This document shows, piece by piece, positions 14,911-26,924 of a DNA stretch of 64,000 bases. The DNA comes from Talpa occidentalis (taxonomy: Eukaryota > Chordata > Mammalia > Eulipotyphla > Talpidae): assembly GCF_014898055.3 (NCBI RefSeq), contig NW_023601754.1:50957013-51021012 (forward strand). Direction: 5' to 3'. Within the stretch, counting starts at the first letter, position 1; each line of letters opens with the position of its first letter. The notes below the pieces were generated by a model. It was given only the letters and a program-made list of their open reading frames with translations, made no database searches and had not been told where the DNA came from. The position numbers were made by a program, and so were the translations under genes.

Positions 14911-17900
14911 CCGTGTCTTGGCCAGGACGGAGGAGGGGGCCACCGTGATCACAACAGCAGAGGGTCTGGTAGCGACAGGTGAAGAGCGAGGGCAGAGGGC
15001 AAGGTCGTCAGGGCAGCCAGGAGCGTGCAGCTGAGGCCCGGTTGTGGGCCCTGATCGCAGGCCTGGCCCGGTGCTGGAGGAACAGCACCAGGACCCATGC
15101 AGCCTCTGTGAGCATCCGCCATGCCAAGTCAGCCACCAGTTTGGGCCAAGCAGCTGCTTGGGCCAGGCTGGCGAAGTGGTCCCTGGGATAGAAAGATGCG
15201 TCCTCAGAGCCAGTCGGGTGGGGTGGAGGGAGGGCAGCGCAGTCACCACCCCCCTTACCTGCTGTCACCAGCTTCAGCCCATTTGCTTTCTGGGGGAACA
15301 GGTGAGCATCACAGGATACATCGTCTCAGTTTTATTGAGGTGTAATTGGCAAAGCAAGCTAAGAAGATTTTGGTGGAAAAGTCAGAGGAGGTCGAGATCC
15401 TGCAAGGTGAAGAGATGGTGCAGGGGACAGACAACTAACCCAAACAGACCCTGAAATCTGCAGGGTTGAGGCTGTTGAGGGGAGGGTGGCATGGGACCCT
15501 CGGGAAGGGGCCCAGCGCCCCATGGGGGGCTGCAGGAGTGTGCACCCCTAAAGCATGCACCCCTAAAGCGTGCAGTGTCTCCAGCCAACATCACCTCAAT
15601 AAAAAGGACAGTTTTTAGAAAAGACAACCTGTGTTTGGCGATGATTTGATGCCCTCCATGGGAGGGCCAGTCTTGTCCAGCCAGCACAGCTGTCCCCTCC
15701 TGGCAGCTCCCAGCCCAACCTGGCACCTCCCATGCTTGGCCCACGTGGGACACGGGCGTTCCACCCGTGCACTGTGTCTCACGTGTCTCCACTGGGGTTT
15801 ACTGGGGCTAGTCGCAGGGCTCGCTTGCCTGAGCGTGCTCTGCAATTGCTGTGCCCCCAAGAGGGCCAGTGACCAGGGTGAGGCCAGCAGCCTGACTGCC
15901 CTGTGAAGGACCAGCACATATGCAGCTGGGAGAAGCCTCCAGAGAACCAGCCACCGGCGGCGTCACCACGCTCCAGTCTCCGAGAAGAGAGGAGTCAGCT
16001 TTGGGGGTGTCAGTGCCCCCCGCCCCCATCTCGTGTTCTGCGTTCAAGTCCCCGGCAGACTCACAAGGCCCCCCACCCCGGGCCAGCTGCAGCCCTCCTG
16101 GATGGTCTTTGAAGCGCTCCTGGGTCCCGACAGGGCACGTTGGTCGCCCTGGACAGACCCACCCGCGGAGCTGCAGAGGCGGGCAAAGGAGGCCAGACGT
16201 GTCCCTTCTCCCCGTGTTGGCCACAGCCTGGCCCCAGCCCCCTGGACATGTCCCGGGTTGCATCACGCTCCGCTGACTGCTCAGGGGAGGGTCCTGAGAC
16301 GGGGAGGGGCCCTCAGGTGCCCGTGAGAGGGGGAGAGGGAGGGAGGCCTGGCAGGGGAGGAGACAGGAAGCGGGAGAGGGCAGCGAGGGACAGGGGCAGC
16401 CTCTGGAGGGCTCCCCGCTGACCACCCTCAGGGAGGTGGGGTCCTGAGCCCCCAGCTGCACGGGCTCTTCCGCTGACTCCCCGAACAAGCCCAGGGACAC
16501 TCGTCCAGCCCTTCAGCCAAGGACACAGCCTGGACTCCCTGATGTGGCGGGGGGGGGGGTTATAGCTGGGGGGGCAGGTGGGGCTTTGAGGCGGGTGCTC
16601 TGTCCTGATGGTGGTTTTTCTGAGCACAAATGTCTGGTAAGGACGGCTCGGCCACCAGCTGAGGTCGAAGGAGAAGATGGAGAAGCCGCCCCCATCGCCA
16701 GCAGCCCCCCTGCACCCCCGCTGGGGGTACAGTCCATGCAGAGTGCCTGGCAGGGCAGGGCAGGGCCCCAGCCACATGCTGGCTGCCCCAGGCCTGGCTC
16801 AGGCTTGTCAGGGGCAGGGCAGGTATGGGGCTGGGCTGAGGTCTCTGACCTCCGGGCCACTAGGAGCGTGACCTCCTGTCGGGAGGGGGGTGTGGGGGTG
16901 CTTGGCTGTGGGGCTCAGAGACCAGGGCTATGGGCACAGTCCAGCTGCATTTGCGAGGTCCCGGCAGGGCACAGAGCAAGATGCTCCCTGGACTGGCGGG
17001 GGGGGGGTCCCCAGAGCAGGGAGGCCTGGGTCACCCCTTCTGTGGTGGGCCAGGACAGGAGGGGGCCGCAGGGCAGCCCAGGAGAAGGGGCCAGCGAGGG
17101 CCCTGCCAGGGGGGCAGGGAGGGGAGGAGGCTCAGGGCGGGCCAGGTCTGCTAATCCTGGGCGGCCTGTGCGCCCGTCTGTTACCTGCGTCCCTGGACAG
17201 GTCAGCTCCGGCCAGTCAGGGGAGCCCTCCCCGCGCAGCGCCTTGGGTCCCCCCAAGGGTGAGCCTCGCGAGCCTGAAGCACCAGGGGCGCCGGCTGAGT
17301 GTGGCCACGCCAGAGACTGGGCGGTGGGCGCCTCTTCCCCAGACTCTGCCCAGCTGGGGCGGGGCCGGGCTGGGTCCACGACTGCGCGGTGTCCAGCAGC
17401 AGAAATGCCCGGGGGCGGAATTGGGGCCGAAGCCTCCCCGACGTCTGCACCTTCCGGTTCCCGCATTGTCCTCGCCCCCCACCCCCGCAGCTGCGCGGTG
17501 ACCTCCTTCCTGGGCAGGTGTCCCCTCCGGCCGCCCCCTGCAGCCACTGTCCACGCGGGGCGAGGCTGCAGCGCCGGGCGGGAGGCGGCACAAGCCCGGC
17601 CGCCGGTCAGCCACCGCCTCTGTGGGTTGTGGACACAGAGGCGGGGCAGTGACAGCCCCACGGGGAAGCGAGGGAGGCAGGAGGGCCGCGGGGGAGATGA
17701 GGCCCAGGAGCTCCTGCACCTGAACTCCCATCCCACAAGGCCGACGGGGGCGAGGCTTTGCGGCCAGGGCAGCTGCGACTTGGGGTCGGAGCACACAGCC
17801 TGGGTTCCCCTGCCCCCGGCCGTCCCGGCTGGCACCCAGGCAAGCTCTCCAGCGGGTTCTACAGGCAGAAACCCCCAGCTCTCAGCCCCATCACCTGGGC

Positions 17901-18182
17901 CTCAGGCCCCTGGACACTCCCAGCCCCATCCGGGCTCCTACTCACCGGAGAGTCTCTGTGACAAGTCAACACAAAAAAGCCTGAGAAGAGCAGCACCCGG
18001 GGAGGACAGGCCAAAAGGCCTTGGGTGAGTGACCAGGGTGGCCTGCTGCGCTGAAGCGCTTGGGCAGTCTCTGGGCAGGTGGTGACTGGATGGTGCGGCC
18101 CTGGTAGCCAAGAGGGAGGGATGTTCCAGGCAGGGCAAAGACTCCTGCGCATTGCGGCTCTGGGCAGTAGAGGAGAGTCTAA
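14911..18182. other. Intergenic GC-rich spacer
   Basis: I recognise no gene here. There is a short tandem repeat at 15540-15574 (16-bp unit 'tgcacccctaaagc..') and a phrase near 15330 ('ttttattgaggtgtaattgg') that resembles an L1 remnant. An open frame of 494 codons at 16544-18028 has no family resemblance and sits in high-GC sequence. C19orf18, expected hereabouts from the human order, was not seen. Confidence 0.5.
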
Positions 18183-18390
18183 GCCTGGTCTATTGCCAAT
18201 TTTGTAGATGAATCTTATTGGCACACAACATGCTGTCCCTCTGAGACGTCCTCTACACTCGCTGTCACACTGCAGCCGCCACATCATGGCAGAATCAGCA
18301 GCTTCCATAGACGCTGCATGACCAACAAAGCCAAAAATAGTTACTCTTTGGCTGTTTGCAGAAAACATTCCTGACCTGTGTTTTGCAATG
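18183..18390. mobile_element. Fossil hAT-like DNA transposon (MER-type)
   Basis: Phrases such as 'ttgccaattttgtagatgaa', 'tcttattggcacacaacatg' and 'gccaaaaatagttactcttt' match, in diverged form, a widespread mammalian non-autonomous hAT element. The exact subfamily cannot be named from memory. A piece of L1 3' end seems to follow ('tgctgtgtaatattccaagg'). Confidence 0.5.
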
Positions 18391-18778
18391 TGCTTTTTCA
18401 CTGCTGTGTAATATTCCAAGGCTTTTATGCACACAGTCTGATGGCCTTTGGCTCTCCTGCACATGGTGGTGCCTGGAGCGTTCCTAAGTGGCAAGAGGTG
18501 GGGACACCAGGTGTGCAGACATTTAGCTGGACTAAGAGATGCCCACCTTTTCTTAAGTGACCATGTCACACTCTTCCAGCAGCACAGGTGAGGGTGTGAG
18601 CCTCATCCTCCCGTCCTTGGTGCTGTCAGACCCTTCAGTGTTTCCCAGTTCAGTGGGAGTGAAATTTGAGTTTAAACAGCCACCAAGCTCACTGAGGTTC
18701 AGATCTGCACATCCCTTATCTTTCCATCTTTGGTATAGCGAACGTTAGTGGGTTTTGTGTCTTAAGAACTCTGCCTCT

Positions 18779-19040
18779 GGGGCCTCCCTGGGGGCGCAGG
18801 AGTTATGTCTCACACTATGAAGTTGAACGCAGGGACTGCAGCACGAGTTTGATCCCCTGCCAGGGAGCTGACCCACAGGGTGTGGCAGACCTCTCCTGTC
18901 TCCCCACTGCTCCCCTCAGCAGTGGATTTCAGTGGATTTGCCTGATCTGCTCCCCACTCTGTCTCTGGTGAATCCTCTCACCCCTGCACCTCTGGTCTGC
19001 ACCCCAGTTCCTGTATGCATAAATAAAATATTTTTAAAAA
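18779..19040 (+). repeat. SINE, subfamily B
   Basis: Head 'ggcctccctgggggcgcagg', B body, AATAAAATA tail. Confidence 0.88.
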
Positions 19041-19263
19041 GAGAGAAATCAGCCTCATCCACAAACTTAGAAGTATTCTCATTTCCCACTGAAGGTTTTA
19101 ATATTTTGCTGTTGGCTTTAATTCCCATTCCCACATGGTGTTTTTTGTTTACCTCTCTCTCTCACATTCTGGAGTTGATATTTGCACGTGATTGTGTCCA
19201 CCCCATGTGACCTTTTCACACCGGGGCAGCTCTGCTTGTCTTCATGGCTTTTTTTTTTTTTGA

Positions 19264-19281
19264 ATATATATATATATATAT
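19264..19281. repeat. (TA)n microsatellite
   Basis: About nine TA units immediately 3' of a T-run, at the tail of the neighbouring reversed SINE. Confidence 0.9.
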
Positions 19282-19414
19282 TTATTTATTCATACAAAAA
19301 CTGGGCTGCAGAGGGTGTGGGACCCTCGCCGGCTGGGGAACAAACCGGCGCTGCAGAGGCTGCGGCAGCCCCTCAGCCCAGCGCTCAACCGCTGCACCAC
19401 CAGGGGGAGGCCCC
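19282..19414 (-). repeat. SINE, internally deleted
   Basis: The tail 'tttatttattcatac' joins almost directly to the reversed tRNA-like head (gcgctcaaccgctgcaccac). The middle of the body is missing. Confidence 0.82.
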
Positions 19415-20309
19415 CAATTACTTTTAATTTGTAGTTTGGAGCCCTGTGTCCCTAGCGGCAGATGCCTGTGCTGTTCTCCAGAACTTTGGAAGTCCCTGCG
19501 GCCCCTGTTCCGGGGGCCCTCCCTGCTCTGCAGACAGGCTGAGGGGTGCTCACTCCTGGGCGGGCTCCTGAGGGGAACCTCGAAGTTTTACAGGTGCAGC
19601 TGAGCCTTGGCTGCCCCCCTGAGCCAGGCCAATTTCAGAGACCAGAAAAAGAGCAGGGACTGTCACTGACGGACTTGCAGGAAGGAGAGTGATAAGCCCT
19701 GAGCACCCCCGTTTTATTTCCCACCTGTGGCCTCTGCACACAGCAGCAGCTGCTGTGACACAGCGCTCCAGGGACCCAGAGCCAGCACCTGCTGAGCCTC
19801 CAGCTAATGCCCCCTGAGAGCCAGGGCCAGTCAGTGTCCATCACAACGCGCCTCCCCCCACCAGTGCCCAGACAGGCACCGAGTAAACAGCTGATCCGTG
19901 GGGGTCAGCACCCAGCAAGGCCCCTTGTGGGTTCCCACCTCCTGTCAGCTCCTGCCACACCCCGGCCTTCTGCGCCCCAGCACAGCAGTCCGCTCCAAGC
20001 ATCCAAGCTCTGTCCCAGGGTGTGCGGCCCTCCTTGATTGTCATCTCTCCGCCATCTAAGCTTCAAGTAAACATTAATCACTTTTAATTAAATTAACCAA
20101 ACACCAATCACTTTTTAATGAGTGTATATTCCCACCACACCGCTGGCACTTACATTAAAATATATCATTAGTATCCAGAAGACCATCTGGTGTCAGAACT
20201 TTAGTGTCCCAAATACACTCTTCGGACTTACTACATGATCCTGTTAGTAATTAGGTTCGCCAAGTGAACCTCAAATGTACTGTTGTGACATAGTCATTGT
20301 TATTTTTTA

Positions 20310-20613
20310 AAATACTTATTTTATTTATGCATTCAAGAACTGGGTGCAGGGCCTCCCCGGTGGTGCAGGGGTTGAGCGCTGGGTTGCGAAGCTGCCCGCG
20401 GCCTCTGCGGGGTCGGTTCGATCCCCGGCTGCTCCCCGGCCACCAGAGGAGGTCCCACATGGCGCAGACCTCTCCTGCTGCGCCCGCTGCTCCCCTCAGC
20501 AGTGTGCTTCGGTCCTTCTGCCTGCTCTGCTCTGGTGAATCCTCTCACCCTCCCGCGCTTCTGACTGTACCCAGTGCTTGTATAAATAAACAAATCTTTA
20601 AAAAAAAAAAAAA
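20310..20613 (+). repeat. SINE, subfamily A, inserted in a SINE tail
   Basis: The full A element runs 20349-20613 with clear A and B boxes. The 39 bp before it look like the reversed 3' tail of another SINE cut off by this insertion. Confidence 0.88.
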
Positions 20614-20879
20614 TCCTGCAACCTGACGTGGAACACAAACTGAAAACTACTTATTCTAAGTCATTTATGGCTTTTTTTTTTAGGGAGCAATCAAACATTG
20701 TACAGAAATGAACAATGATGTAAATACAGATATAAATAAATAATTAAAAATAAAATCTGCCAAGCGTGAAACACACTCATGTTCAGACGCCACCCGGCTG
20801 CCTGAACTGCACAGCCCACTGCCCCGGCTGTTGCCAGAACCAGCCCCCAGCAGGCCCGGTCCGCCCCTGCGGCGCCACC

Positions 20880-21070
20880 ATTCAGCGGATTGTGGCAGTT
20901 TCGCCTCAGGGACCTTTTATTTAACTGTGTACGTTCTGGATCGTGGAATGGACCAATCAGGGGAGCTATGAGCTGATTGGTACTAAATGGTCCATTGAGC
21001 CACAGGATTGAAAAAGGGTCCAATCAGAGTTGTGGGCGGGGCTCCCTGAGAGTATATAAGCAGAGGGTCT
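20880..21070 (+). promoter_or_regulatory. LTR-like CCAAT/GC-box/TATA element, copy 2
   Basis: It has ccaatcag, gagctgattgg, tccaatcag, gggcggggc and tatataag, in the same order and orientation as the elements at 5.4 and 43.0 kb. About 900 bp of CpG-rich sequence follows. It is the best-preserved core promoter of the three. It could start a transcript toward 22 kb, but no conserved ORF follows. Confidence 0.6.
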
Positions 21071-22021
21071 GTGGCCCTTGGAAGCTCGGCGCGCTGTGGT
21101 TCCCGCGGAAGGACGACGAGGCCCGGTCTGGGCCGCTGCGGACCGCTGCGGACGGAAGCCCCGGCGGATGGCCCGACGTGGGTAGGCGCCGCCGACGCCG
21201 CCCGGCGCGGGGTGTGCGTTCTGCTAGTGGCTTGAGGCGTCTGGAGGCCCCGGCCCGGCGTCCTGAGGGCTGTCTGTTGGCGCCGCCTGGCGCCTCACCA
21301 GGAGCCGTGACGCCGGCGTGAGCGACGCGGCTCTGACCGGCCGCTCAGGACCGTCGCGCGGGGCAGAGCTGCCCGGGGCCCTGGCGGCCGGCGGTGACCA
21401 TCCTCGCGCTGCCCGGGTGAGGCCGCCCCGCCTGCGGTCACGCTGAACGCGCTTCTCCGGGCTCATCGGGCGGGCCTGGGCGGCTGTTCCCGAGCCCGGG
21501 GTCCCCTGCGGCTGCGCGGGGGCCCCAGACTGGCCTGTTCTCTGGGCCCCGCCGCCGCTGGCTCCTGGGTGCTTCGGCTCCGGGTTTTGGGCGTTTCGGG
21601 GCTTCTGGTAACTCCCTTCAGCCCGGCAGGTGTGCGGCCGCTCCGTCCGAGCCCGGGTCGGGCGGGCCGCTGCGGTGGCCCTGGATTTGCTGCTGTCGGG
21701 CGCCCCAGAGCGCACCTCGGGCAGCACCGAGGGGTTTACTGGGGGGGCCCAGTGAGCACGGGCCTCTCGGGCACGGCCGGGCCGGCCCCGTCGAGTGGGA
21801 AGCCCTGAGAAGCTGCGCCCCGCCCCGCGGAAACCGTTATCGCTGCCTTGCCCCCGCCCAAGGGCTCGCGCGCTCCCCACCGCCCCGTTATTGGCGGATG
21901 AACGCGGAGAAGGGGGCGGTCCCTGGGAGGGGGCGCCGGCGGCCTGGTGTCGGGTCACCCCAGGGTTTCCAAGAGCGGGACAGCCACAGCTGCTAGTTAG
22001 TCGCGACTTGATGTGTGCGTA

Positions 22022-22217
22022 AATTTTTTAAAAAGATTTATTTATACAAGCACTGGGCAGTCAGAAGCGCGGGAGGGTGAGAGGATTCACCAGAGCCAGA
22101 GCGGGGAGCAGAGCAGGCAGAAGGACCGAGGTACACTGCTGAGGGGAGCAGCGGGCGGCAGGAGAGGTCTGCGCGCCATGCGGGACCCTCTCAACCGCTG
22201 CGCCACCGGGGAGGCCC
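22022..22217 (-). repeat. SINE, subfamily A
   Basis: Reversed A element with the tail 'aaaaagatttatttatac'. Part of the body near the head is deleted. Confidence 0.86.
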
Positions 22218-22799
22218 ATAGACCTGCTTGTTTTTGAGAGTAGGCGCTGTTTTTCCCGAGCCGGCGCTGCCTGTGTGGGCCTGCAGAGCGCGGGCGCGCC
22301 GGTGGGGGGCGCTCACGGCCGGGCGGCGGCGCAGGACAGGCGGACCCCTGTACCCGTCGCCGCTCCCCCTGCTGCGGTCTCGGCCCTGAAATGGGGTCTC
22401 CCGCCCGCGCGACGCAGCGCCGCCTCCCTCAGGGTCCGCGTGGGGAAAGAGGACGTCTCCGGCGCGGCCGCCTCCTGGCGCGAGGGCGCCCGTCGCCTCT
22501 GCTGCGGCTCGGAGGGGCCTTTTCCCGGCCGCACACTCTGCCCTGCGGCGCCCGCGGTGGGCAGTGCCTGTGCGGGGGCGCCGGCGCCCGGGCTGTTTAC
22601 TGCCCGCCTCACCCCGACTGGGGCTGCCGAGGCCCGGCCCGAGGGGCGTGCGACTGTCCCGAGAACTCACCTGCACCCTCACCAAATACCCCGCACCCCA
22701 GCGGCCTCGCCCGGGCTGTGCCCCCCTGACCGTCCCGGTCACTCGCTGAACCCGCTTCCGAGCCCGCCCCCTGCTGCGGCTCGTCCACACGCACACACC

Positions 22800-23060
22800 G
22801 GGGTCGGGACTCGAACTCGGGAACCATACGCACCCCGGCAGGGGCGCATGCGCACGGAGCCCGCGCAGGGGCGTCTGGGATATGTATGCGGATACGGGGG
22901 TCGGGGAGGGGCGTTAGCCTGTCGACGGGCGGGGCGGGCGCGCCGAGGCAACCGGAACTGCGCGCGCGGCTCTCTGGGAGTTGTAGTCCGCAGGCGCCGT
23001 GCGGCGGCGGTGGCCGCGGCCTTTGTCCTGCGGTCCGGCGGGTGAGATGGGGCGTGAGGC
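22800..23060 (+). promoter_or_regulatory. CpG-island promoter of the ZNF135-like pseudogene
   Basis: A perfect-looking ZNF143/SBS motif (gctctctgggagttgtagt) sits at 22969-22987. It is followed about 55 bp later by a strong first-exon donor, GCGG|GTGAGA (exon end 23041). This layout matches the ZNF274 promoter in this window. The next plus-strand coding signal is the KRAB exon at 25.87 kb, so the promoter is assigned to it by position. Confidence 0.65.
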
Positions 23061-23368
23061 GGCGGGGCCGGGGTGTCCCCGGGCCCCCTCGGGCCGGTGG
23101 GCGGGCCGGGCGGACGCGCCGCGGACGCTCCTGACGGCGGCGGCGCCCGGTGGTCACAGGCACCTGGGGCGGGAGCCCCGGCCGCGCCCGTCCAGGGGAG
23201 GGAACGGAGGCGCCCCGAGCGACCCGGGCACGTGGGCACCAGATTCCTCGTCGCTGTGGAAGTCACGGTGCCCGGGACATGCCCCGCCCAGCCGGGCCTC
23301 AGTTTCCCTTCTGTGGGGTCGGGGAGGAGGTTGGAGATCACCCTTCAGCCGTGCTGGCCTTAGGGGGA

Positions 23369-23755
23369 GAGGCTGTCCTGAAGCTCATCCCATACGGGCT
23401 TTGTGGACTCCACCCCCGCCCCAGGCCAAAGCCAAAGCCACTGGGAACTCCACATCCCGTCACCACCCAAGGGAAGGTGGCTGGGACCTGAGGGTGGGGT
23501 TCAGCAGCCAGGTGGGTATAAAGCCAGACACGTGGGCTTTGGGGGGTCCCTCATGTTGGCTCCCCGCCAGCTCGCAGCGTCCGGCCAGCTCGGAGAGGGC
23601 CTTTGGGTTTCCAGGCCTGCGGATCGGGTAGGACGCATGAAAGACTTTATTTCCCTATTTTCTCCCTGAGTTGTCCATTTTCCTTCTTTCCTTTTCTCTT
23701 GTCAATAAACCTTTTATGAACCTTTTGTGTGTCTGCAGTGGAGTGTTCGTAAGTC
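23369..23755 (+). mobile_element. Solo-LTR-like element with TATA box and poly(A) signal
   Basis: U3-like sequence carries gggtataaag (TATA at about 23516). After about 190 bp there is AATAAA at about 23703 and a GT-rich downstream region, the layout of an LTR with U3, R and U5. Its first 150 bp recur inverted at 23760-23945. No internal retroviral coding sequence is visible. Confidence 0.6.
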
Positions 23756-23950
23756 CCTTTTAAGGGCGCGGGTGAGGACCCACAGCCAGGAGCCCGTTTT
23801 ATATCCGGGTTGCCCCATAGCAGTTTCCTTCCCTTGGGTGGGGATGGGATGTGGAGTTCCCAGTGTCTTTGGCTTTGGTCTGGGGTGGGGGGTGGAGTCC
23901 ACAAAGCCTGTATGGAATTAGCTTTAGGACAGCCTTTTCCGCCTAACACT
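23756..23950 (-). mobile_element. Inverted partial copy of the neighbouring LTR
   Basis: On the minus strand this reads gctttgtggactccaccc, then aactccacatccc, cacccaagggaa and ggatataaaac. These are the blocks of the element at 23369-23520 in the same order. The 3' part (poly(A) signal region) is not duplicated. Confidence 0.65.
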
Positions 23951-24015
23951 GGGAGCAGCACCCCAAGCGTCCGAGGAGCAGCCTCTGAAGAACACCCGAA
24001 ACAGGCGCTGGAATA

Positions 24016-24255
24016 GCCCCTGCGGGCGCAGGGTTGGTGTCACGTTGTGAAGCTGTCACCAGTCACTGCACACGAGTTCGATCCCCTGCCAGGGAGTGAC
24101 CCGCAGGGCATGGCCGACCTCTCCTGTCTCCCCGCTGCTCCCCTCAGCCGTGGATTTCAGTCCCTGCTCTGTCTCTGGGGAGTCCTCTCACGCACACCCC
24201 CAGCCTCCATCCTGTACCCCAGCTCTCCCATTACATAAATAAAAGTTAAAAACTA
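24016..24255 (+). repeat. SINE, subfamily B
   Basis: The head is diverged (agcccctgcgggcgcagggt), followed by a B body with 'gttcgatcccctgcc' and the tail 'acataaataaaag'. Confidence 0.85.
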
Positions 24256-25869
24256 AAAGCACTGAGCAGACACAGGCGCTGGGATGCAACCTGAGGTTCC
24301 AGCGCTCTTGGGTTTTCCTTGGGTGCTGGCTCGGGCCCCGGCAGCCAAAGCGCCTTCTACCTGCTCACAGGGTCCCAAAGCTTAGGGTCACTGCAGGCAC
24401 CTGCCCAGTCTCACGTCCTTTTTTCCCCAGAACTGCCAGCTCTTCTGCCACAGGCCAGAGGAGGGGATGACCGCTGGGCTCCTCGCTGCTGAGGCCGCGT
24501 TGAATGCCCCACCGGCCTCCCTCTGGCCGCTGATCCCTGACCTGGGTCTCCACCAGGCTCCTTTCAGCCTTGGGAGCTCTGTTCTCTCGCTGCCCCTGCC
24601 AGGCGCGCGTCTCAGCTCAGTCCACGCCCTCCCCGCCATGTGTCATCCCGTCCCCTGAAAAGACCTCGGATTCCCTGCCGACACCGCGCTCGGGCGGCCC
24701 GAACCCATCCACTCCACTGACATGTCTGGGCCGTGCTCAGCACAGGTTTCTGGGCCCGTTCGCCCACTTCGCTGTCCGTCTGGTCCCTCGGCCACCGTGC
24801 TGAGGATGTGCTGGGGCCCAACGCTTCCAGGAGTTACAGGGGCAGGAGCCGCCCTACTCTTGGCGCTCCGGGTCCTCACCAGGGATCTAAGCGAGCCGAG
24901 TGGTGTGCGGGGAACCAGGCACGGAGGGGGACGGACTTGGGGACCAGGCACTGACCCGTCCAGCAAGGTCTCCTTGGCCTCACAGGAGGGGAGGAAGCGA
25001 GGTTGAGGTGCACAGGAAGGACGTGCCTGGCAGAGGACGGACGGGGCTGGAGCTCTGCAGTGGGAACTTGCTAGGCTGTTTGGGGAGGGCCGGCCAGAAG
25101 CAGCAGCCTCCTAGGCCAGCAACGTGGGGCTTGGGCCTTGGGACGCAGATCGGCCGTTTCTGCCACGTGCACAGAACCACCAGACGGGGACCGCAGGGTC
25201 AGTGTTGGGTCCATGTCACCTTCTTCAGCCCCCACGTCAGCCCGTGGCATGGGAAAGAGGAGGAAGCCAAGCTCAGAGGCAAGTCGCCTCACCTGGGTCC
25301 CCAGAGGCGAGGGGTCCTGGCTTGCAATTGCCTGCTGCCTCCTGGACCCCTCAGGTCCCCTGCTGCGCCAGCGCGTCCCTCCTCTGCTCACTTCGCAGCC
25401 TCTGCTGCACTGGCCCCAGGAGGGGAGGCTTTCCAGCAGGGCCACGCGCTGCCCATTAGGCCAGGGCCCAGAGTCTGGTGCCCCGACCCCCTTCCCGGGC
25501 CCGGGACCCCATCAGCTGTGACTGTGCCATGCGCTTTCGGGAGGTGACGGTCCTCAGGGACGGGTCTGTGCCTGACCCCCTGGGCCGTGAAGAAAGTCAC
25601 AATGTCCCGAATCCAAACAAGCCGCCTGTGGAGGACCAGGGCGTGAGTGTGGGGGTGACGGGGGGCCCAGAGCCACCCAGAACCCAGCACTGGCCCCAGT
25701 GGGCAAGTGTCCGGAATCAGGTAGTGCAGGCCCGGCCTGTCTCCGACGACCCCATCTCTGTTCCCTGGCAGCTTGGGGGCCGGGGTCCCCAGTGCATGCG
25801 CCCGCTCGGGCCTGGGGGGGCTTCCAGGCTGTGCCCCCACCCCAGCCCCTCCTGCTGTGTGTGTTTCAG
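24256..25869 (+). other. Spacer or intron 5' of the degenerate KRAB exon
   Basis: Unique GC-rich sequence with no recognised exon or repeat. A start-codon exon like that of human ZNF135 was looked for and not found. Confidence 0.5.
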
Positions 25870-25996
25870 GGGCAAGTGACCTTCGCAGACGTAGTCGTGG
25901 ACTTCCCCCCTGAGGCGTGGGGGCGGCTGGCGCCGGCCCAGAGGGCCCTGCAGGGAGATGTGATGCTGGAGACCTTGGGGCTGCTGGTCTCCGTGG
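25870..25996 (+). pseudogene. Degenerate KRAB-A exon, ZNF135-like
   Basis: This 127-bp KRAB exon follows acceptor TTTCAG (AG 25868-25869). It reads [12 protein letters not shown], then [20 protein letters not shown], then [11 protein letters not shown]. The frame is open, but conserved residues are changed: EEW is EAW and LYRDVM is LQGDVM. The expected GT donor is GC (TGG|GCGAGG). The V-T-F-x-D-V-V-V run and LLVSVG fit human ZNF135 best, and the plus orientation between ZNF606 and ZNF329 agrees with ZNF135. KAP1 recruitment is unlikely. Confidence 0.8.
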
Positions 25997-26804
25997 GCGA
26001 GGCCAGGACCTGGCGCCGCGGGCTGAGGGCGGTGGCTGGGCTGGGCGGGCCGGGGACCCTGCTCACGTGGGGGTGTCCCCGGCGCAGGATGTGGAGCCTC
26101 GCGCGCAGGACCCGGGAGTCCCCAGAGGTGAGCGCCAGGTGCGGTCGCCCGTGCCCCTGGGGGCCCGCCCGTCTGCTCCGGATTCTTCCGGCGGGGGCCG
26201 GCGTGGCTGCCGTGACCGCTCGCAAGGTTTTGCTGGGCGGGCGGGACGCGAATCACGTCAGGACGACAGGGGACGGTGGGGGGTCTGGTGAAGGCGAGCG
26301 CCCAGGCGGAGGAGCAGGAAGCCGGGGTGGGGGCGTGAGGCAGCGGCCGCGGGGTGGGGGCCGCGAGCTGACCTGGGCCCAGCACAAAGGCCCGAGAGCC
26401 CCCGCAGCGGCGCCCCGACAAGCCCTCCCGGCCCACGGCTGGAGTCTCCGGAGCCGAAGCCTGGACTGACCTTCCGTTCCTTCGCCGGGTCACTGGAGCG
26501 TGAGGAAACGGCCGCCGTCCCGACCCTGGGCCGGTGCAGTGTCTGGGGCTGCAGCTCGAGGGGGACAGCGCTGCCGGCGGGGGGGGGTGGGGGTGGCGTT
26601 GCTCGTCCACTCAGCGCAGCCACTGGCCTCTGCGGGGCGCGGGGGCGCGGGGGCCGGTGTCTCCGGTGGTTAAGAGGGACGAGCAGCCGGTGGGTCAGGG
26701 CGGCCCCAGAGCCCCACCCCCGGGGGTGATGCAGCGGTTGGGGTTCGGGGAGCGCGGCTGCTTCTGGGGGGTGCTCTGGCTGCGCGGTGAGCGGCTGACC
26801 TGAC

Positions 26805-26924
26805 CTGTGGCGTGTGCTGGGCCCGAGTCCATGCGCGCACAGGTCTGTCTGGACACGCGTGGGGCCGAGTCACAGCTACCAAGACGTGCACCCCGCGGGA
26901 GCTCTCTGGTGCGTGGCCAGCGAG
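26805..26924. repeat. 120-bp inverted repeat, left arm
   Basis: Begins ctgtggcgtgtgctgggccc and ends ctggtgcgtggccagcgag. It is the reverse complement of 27756-27875 with about two mismatches. The spacer is about 831 bp. Confidence 0.9.

Noticed and set aside
16544..18028. 494-codon open frame on the plus strand in the spacer
   Set aside because: No homology recognised, GC-rich, with an opposing 306-codon frame on the other strand. Not supported as a gene.
26085..26127. Possible second KRAB exon (M-W-S-L-A-R-R-T) with donor GAG|GTGAGC
   Set aside because: Only about 43 bp follow an AG, the phase does not fit the KRAB exon, and the KP..V..LLE core is missing. Too weak to call.
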